NCBI GenBank assembly: GCA_008671285.1 | Contig: RPYR01000250.1 | Coordinates: 1 to 15,618 of the forward strand | Direction: 5' to 3' | DNA: 15,618 bases | Origin: Collinsella aerofaciens | Lineage (GTDB): Bacteria; Actinomycetota; Coriobacteriia; Coriobacteriales; Coriobacteriaceae | Shown: in pieces, positions 15,360 to 15,618 of the stretch | Layout of the letters: each line of letters opens with the position of its first letter | Numbering within the stretch: the stretch's first letter is position 1 | Position numbers and translations under genes: made by a program | Notes under the pieces: model-generated | The model's database searches: none | What the model saw: only the letters and a program-made list of their open reading frames with translations | What the model was told of the DNA's origin: nothing

Positions 15360-15618
15360 TTAGATAACCGTCACGCGGCCCTGGTTGCCCACAATGGCCT
15401 TGGCCTCGGCCAGCAGTGGAATCGAGCGCGCATTGACCTTGGCCGGCACCTCGGCACGCAGTACGCGCCCGTCCACCTGCTCGATAAAGATCTCCACGCG
15501 GTCGCCGCCCGGGTTGGCGGTAAGCACCGTGGCAAGACGCGCCATATTGCCCTGGCTAAAGCGGCTGTTGGGCACCATGACCTCAAACACCTTGGGCTTG
15601 TTGTTCTCCTCGTTAAGC
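15360..15618 (-). CDS. dnaE: DNA polymerase III alpha subunit, C-terminal end
   Basis: The frame is open to the window edge and ends with TAA at 15362-15360; 85 C-terminal residues are visible and the rest lies outside. The pattern (LATVLTANPGGDRVEIFIEQ, then VDGRVLRAEVPAKV and a final helix LLAEAKAIVGNQGRVTVI) fits the end of DnaE, the region after the OB-fold that in DnaE proteins contacts the tau subunit. DnaE is the replicative polymerase subunit. The polymerase and PHP domains cannot be checked here. An in-frame GTG at 15590 is an internal valine codon, not a start. The gene is followed by the REPIN-like doublet and the SNF2 gene. Confidence 0.82.
   Translation of the reverse strand, partial: LNEENNKPKVFEVMVPNSRFSQGNMARLATVLTANPGGDRVEIFIEQVDGRVLRAEVPAKVNARSIPLLAEAKAIVGNQGRVTVI

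Overview
The window reads as GC-rich chromosomal DNA from an anaerobic or microaerophilic actinobacterium. The style of the proteins (superoxide reductase, stand-alone formate-THF ligase, RuvCAB, alanine- and aspartate-rich proteins) points to the class Coriobacteriia, most likely Collinsella or a close relative. This is recognition by eye, not a database result. Nearly all genes lie on the minus strand.

Layout, left to right. (1) 1-504: 3' end of a YhcG/DUF1016-type PDDEXK nuclease gene (+), followed by about 420 bp without a convincing gene, holding a minus-strand terminator. (2) 928-2265 (-): orphan double zinc-ribbon protein; its promoter side holds a 19-bp dyad and diverges from a Mn-type cation diffusion facilitator gene (2484-3665, +). 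(3) 3678-4661 (-): single-pass membrane protein with a repeat-rich cytoplasmic tail and an exported, possibly PASTA-like domain. (4) 4841-6508 (-): fhs, with a strong terminator and an unusual proline in its P-loop. (5) 8861-6653 (-): ruvC-ruvA-ruvB, joined by one-base TGATG stop/start overlaps, with a LexA/SOS-type box at the promoter. (6) 8998-9095: a very regular hairpin whose non-Watson-Crick positions on the plus strand are almost all tandem G.A pairs, which I read as an undescribed structured RNA. (7) 9104-11089 (-): a NadE-like two-domain protein that has lost the catalytic residues of both halves, so probably a pseudoenzyme. (8) 11207-11569 (-): superoxide reductase without the rubredoxin-type iron site. 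(9) 11735-15199 (-): SWIM-SNF2 helicase. (10) 15220-15346: an inverted pair of identical 37-bp palindromic elements (REPIN-like). (11) 15360-15618 (-): C-terminal end of DnaE.

Functionally, the right two-thirds is rich in DNA replication and repair genes (dnaE, SNF2 helicase, ruvCAB), with oxidative-stress defence (superoxide reductase) and one-carbon metabolism (fhs) between them. The three items most worth following up are the G.A-paired hairpin beside the SOS-controlled ruv promoter, the NadE pseudoenzyme, and the REPIN-like doublet in the SNF2 leader.
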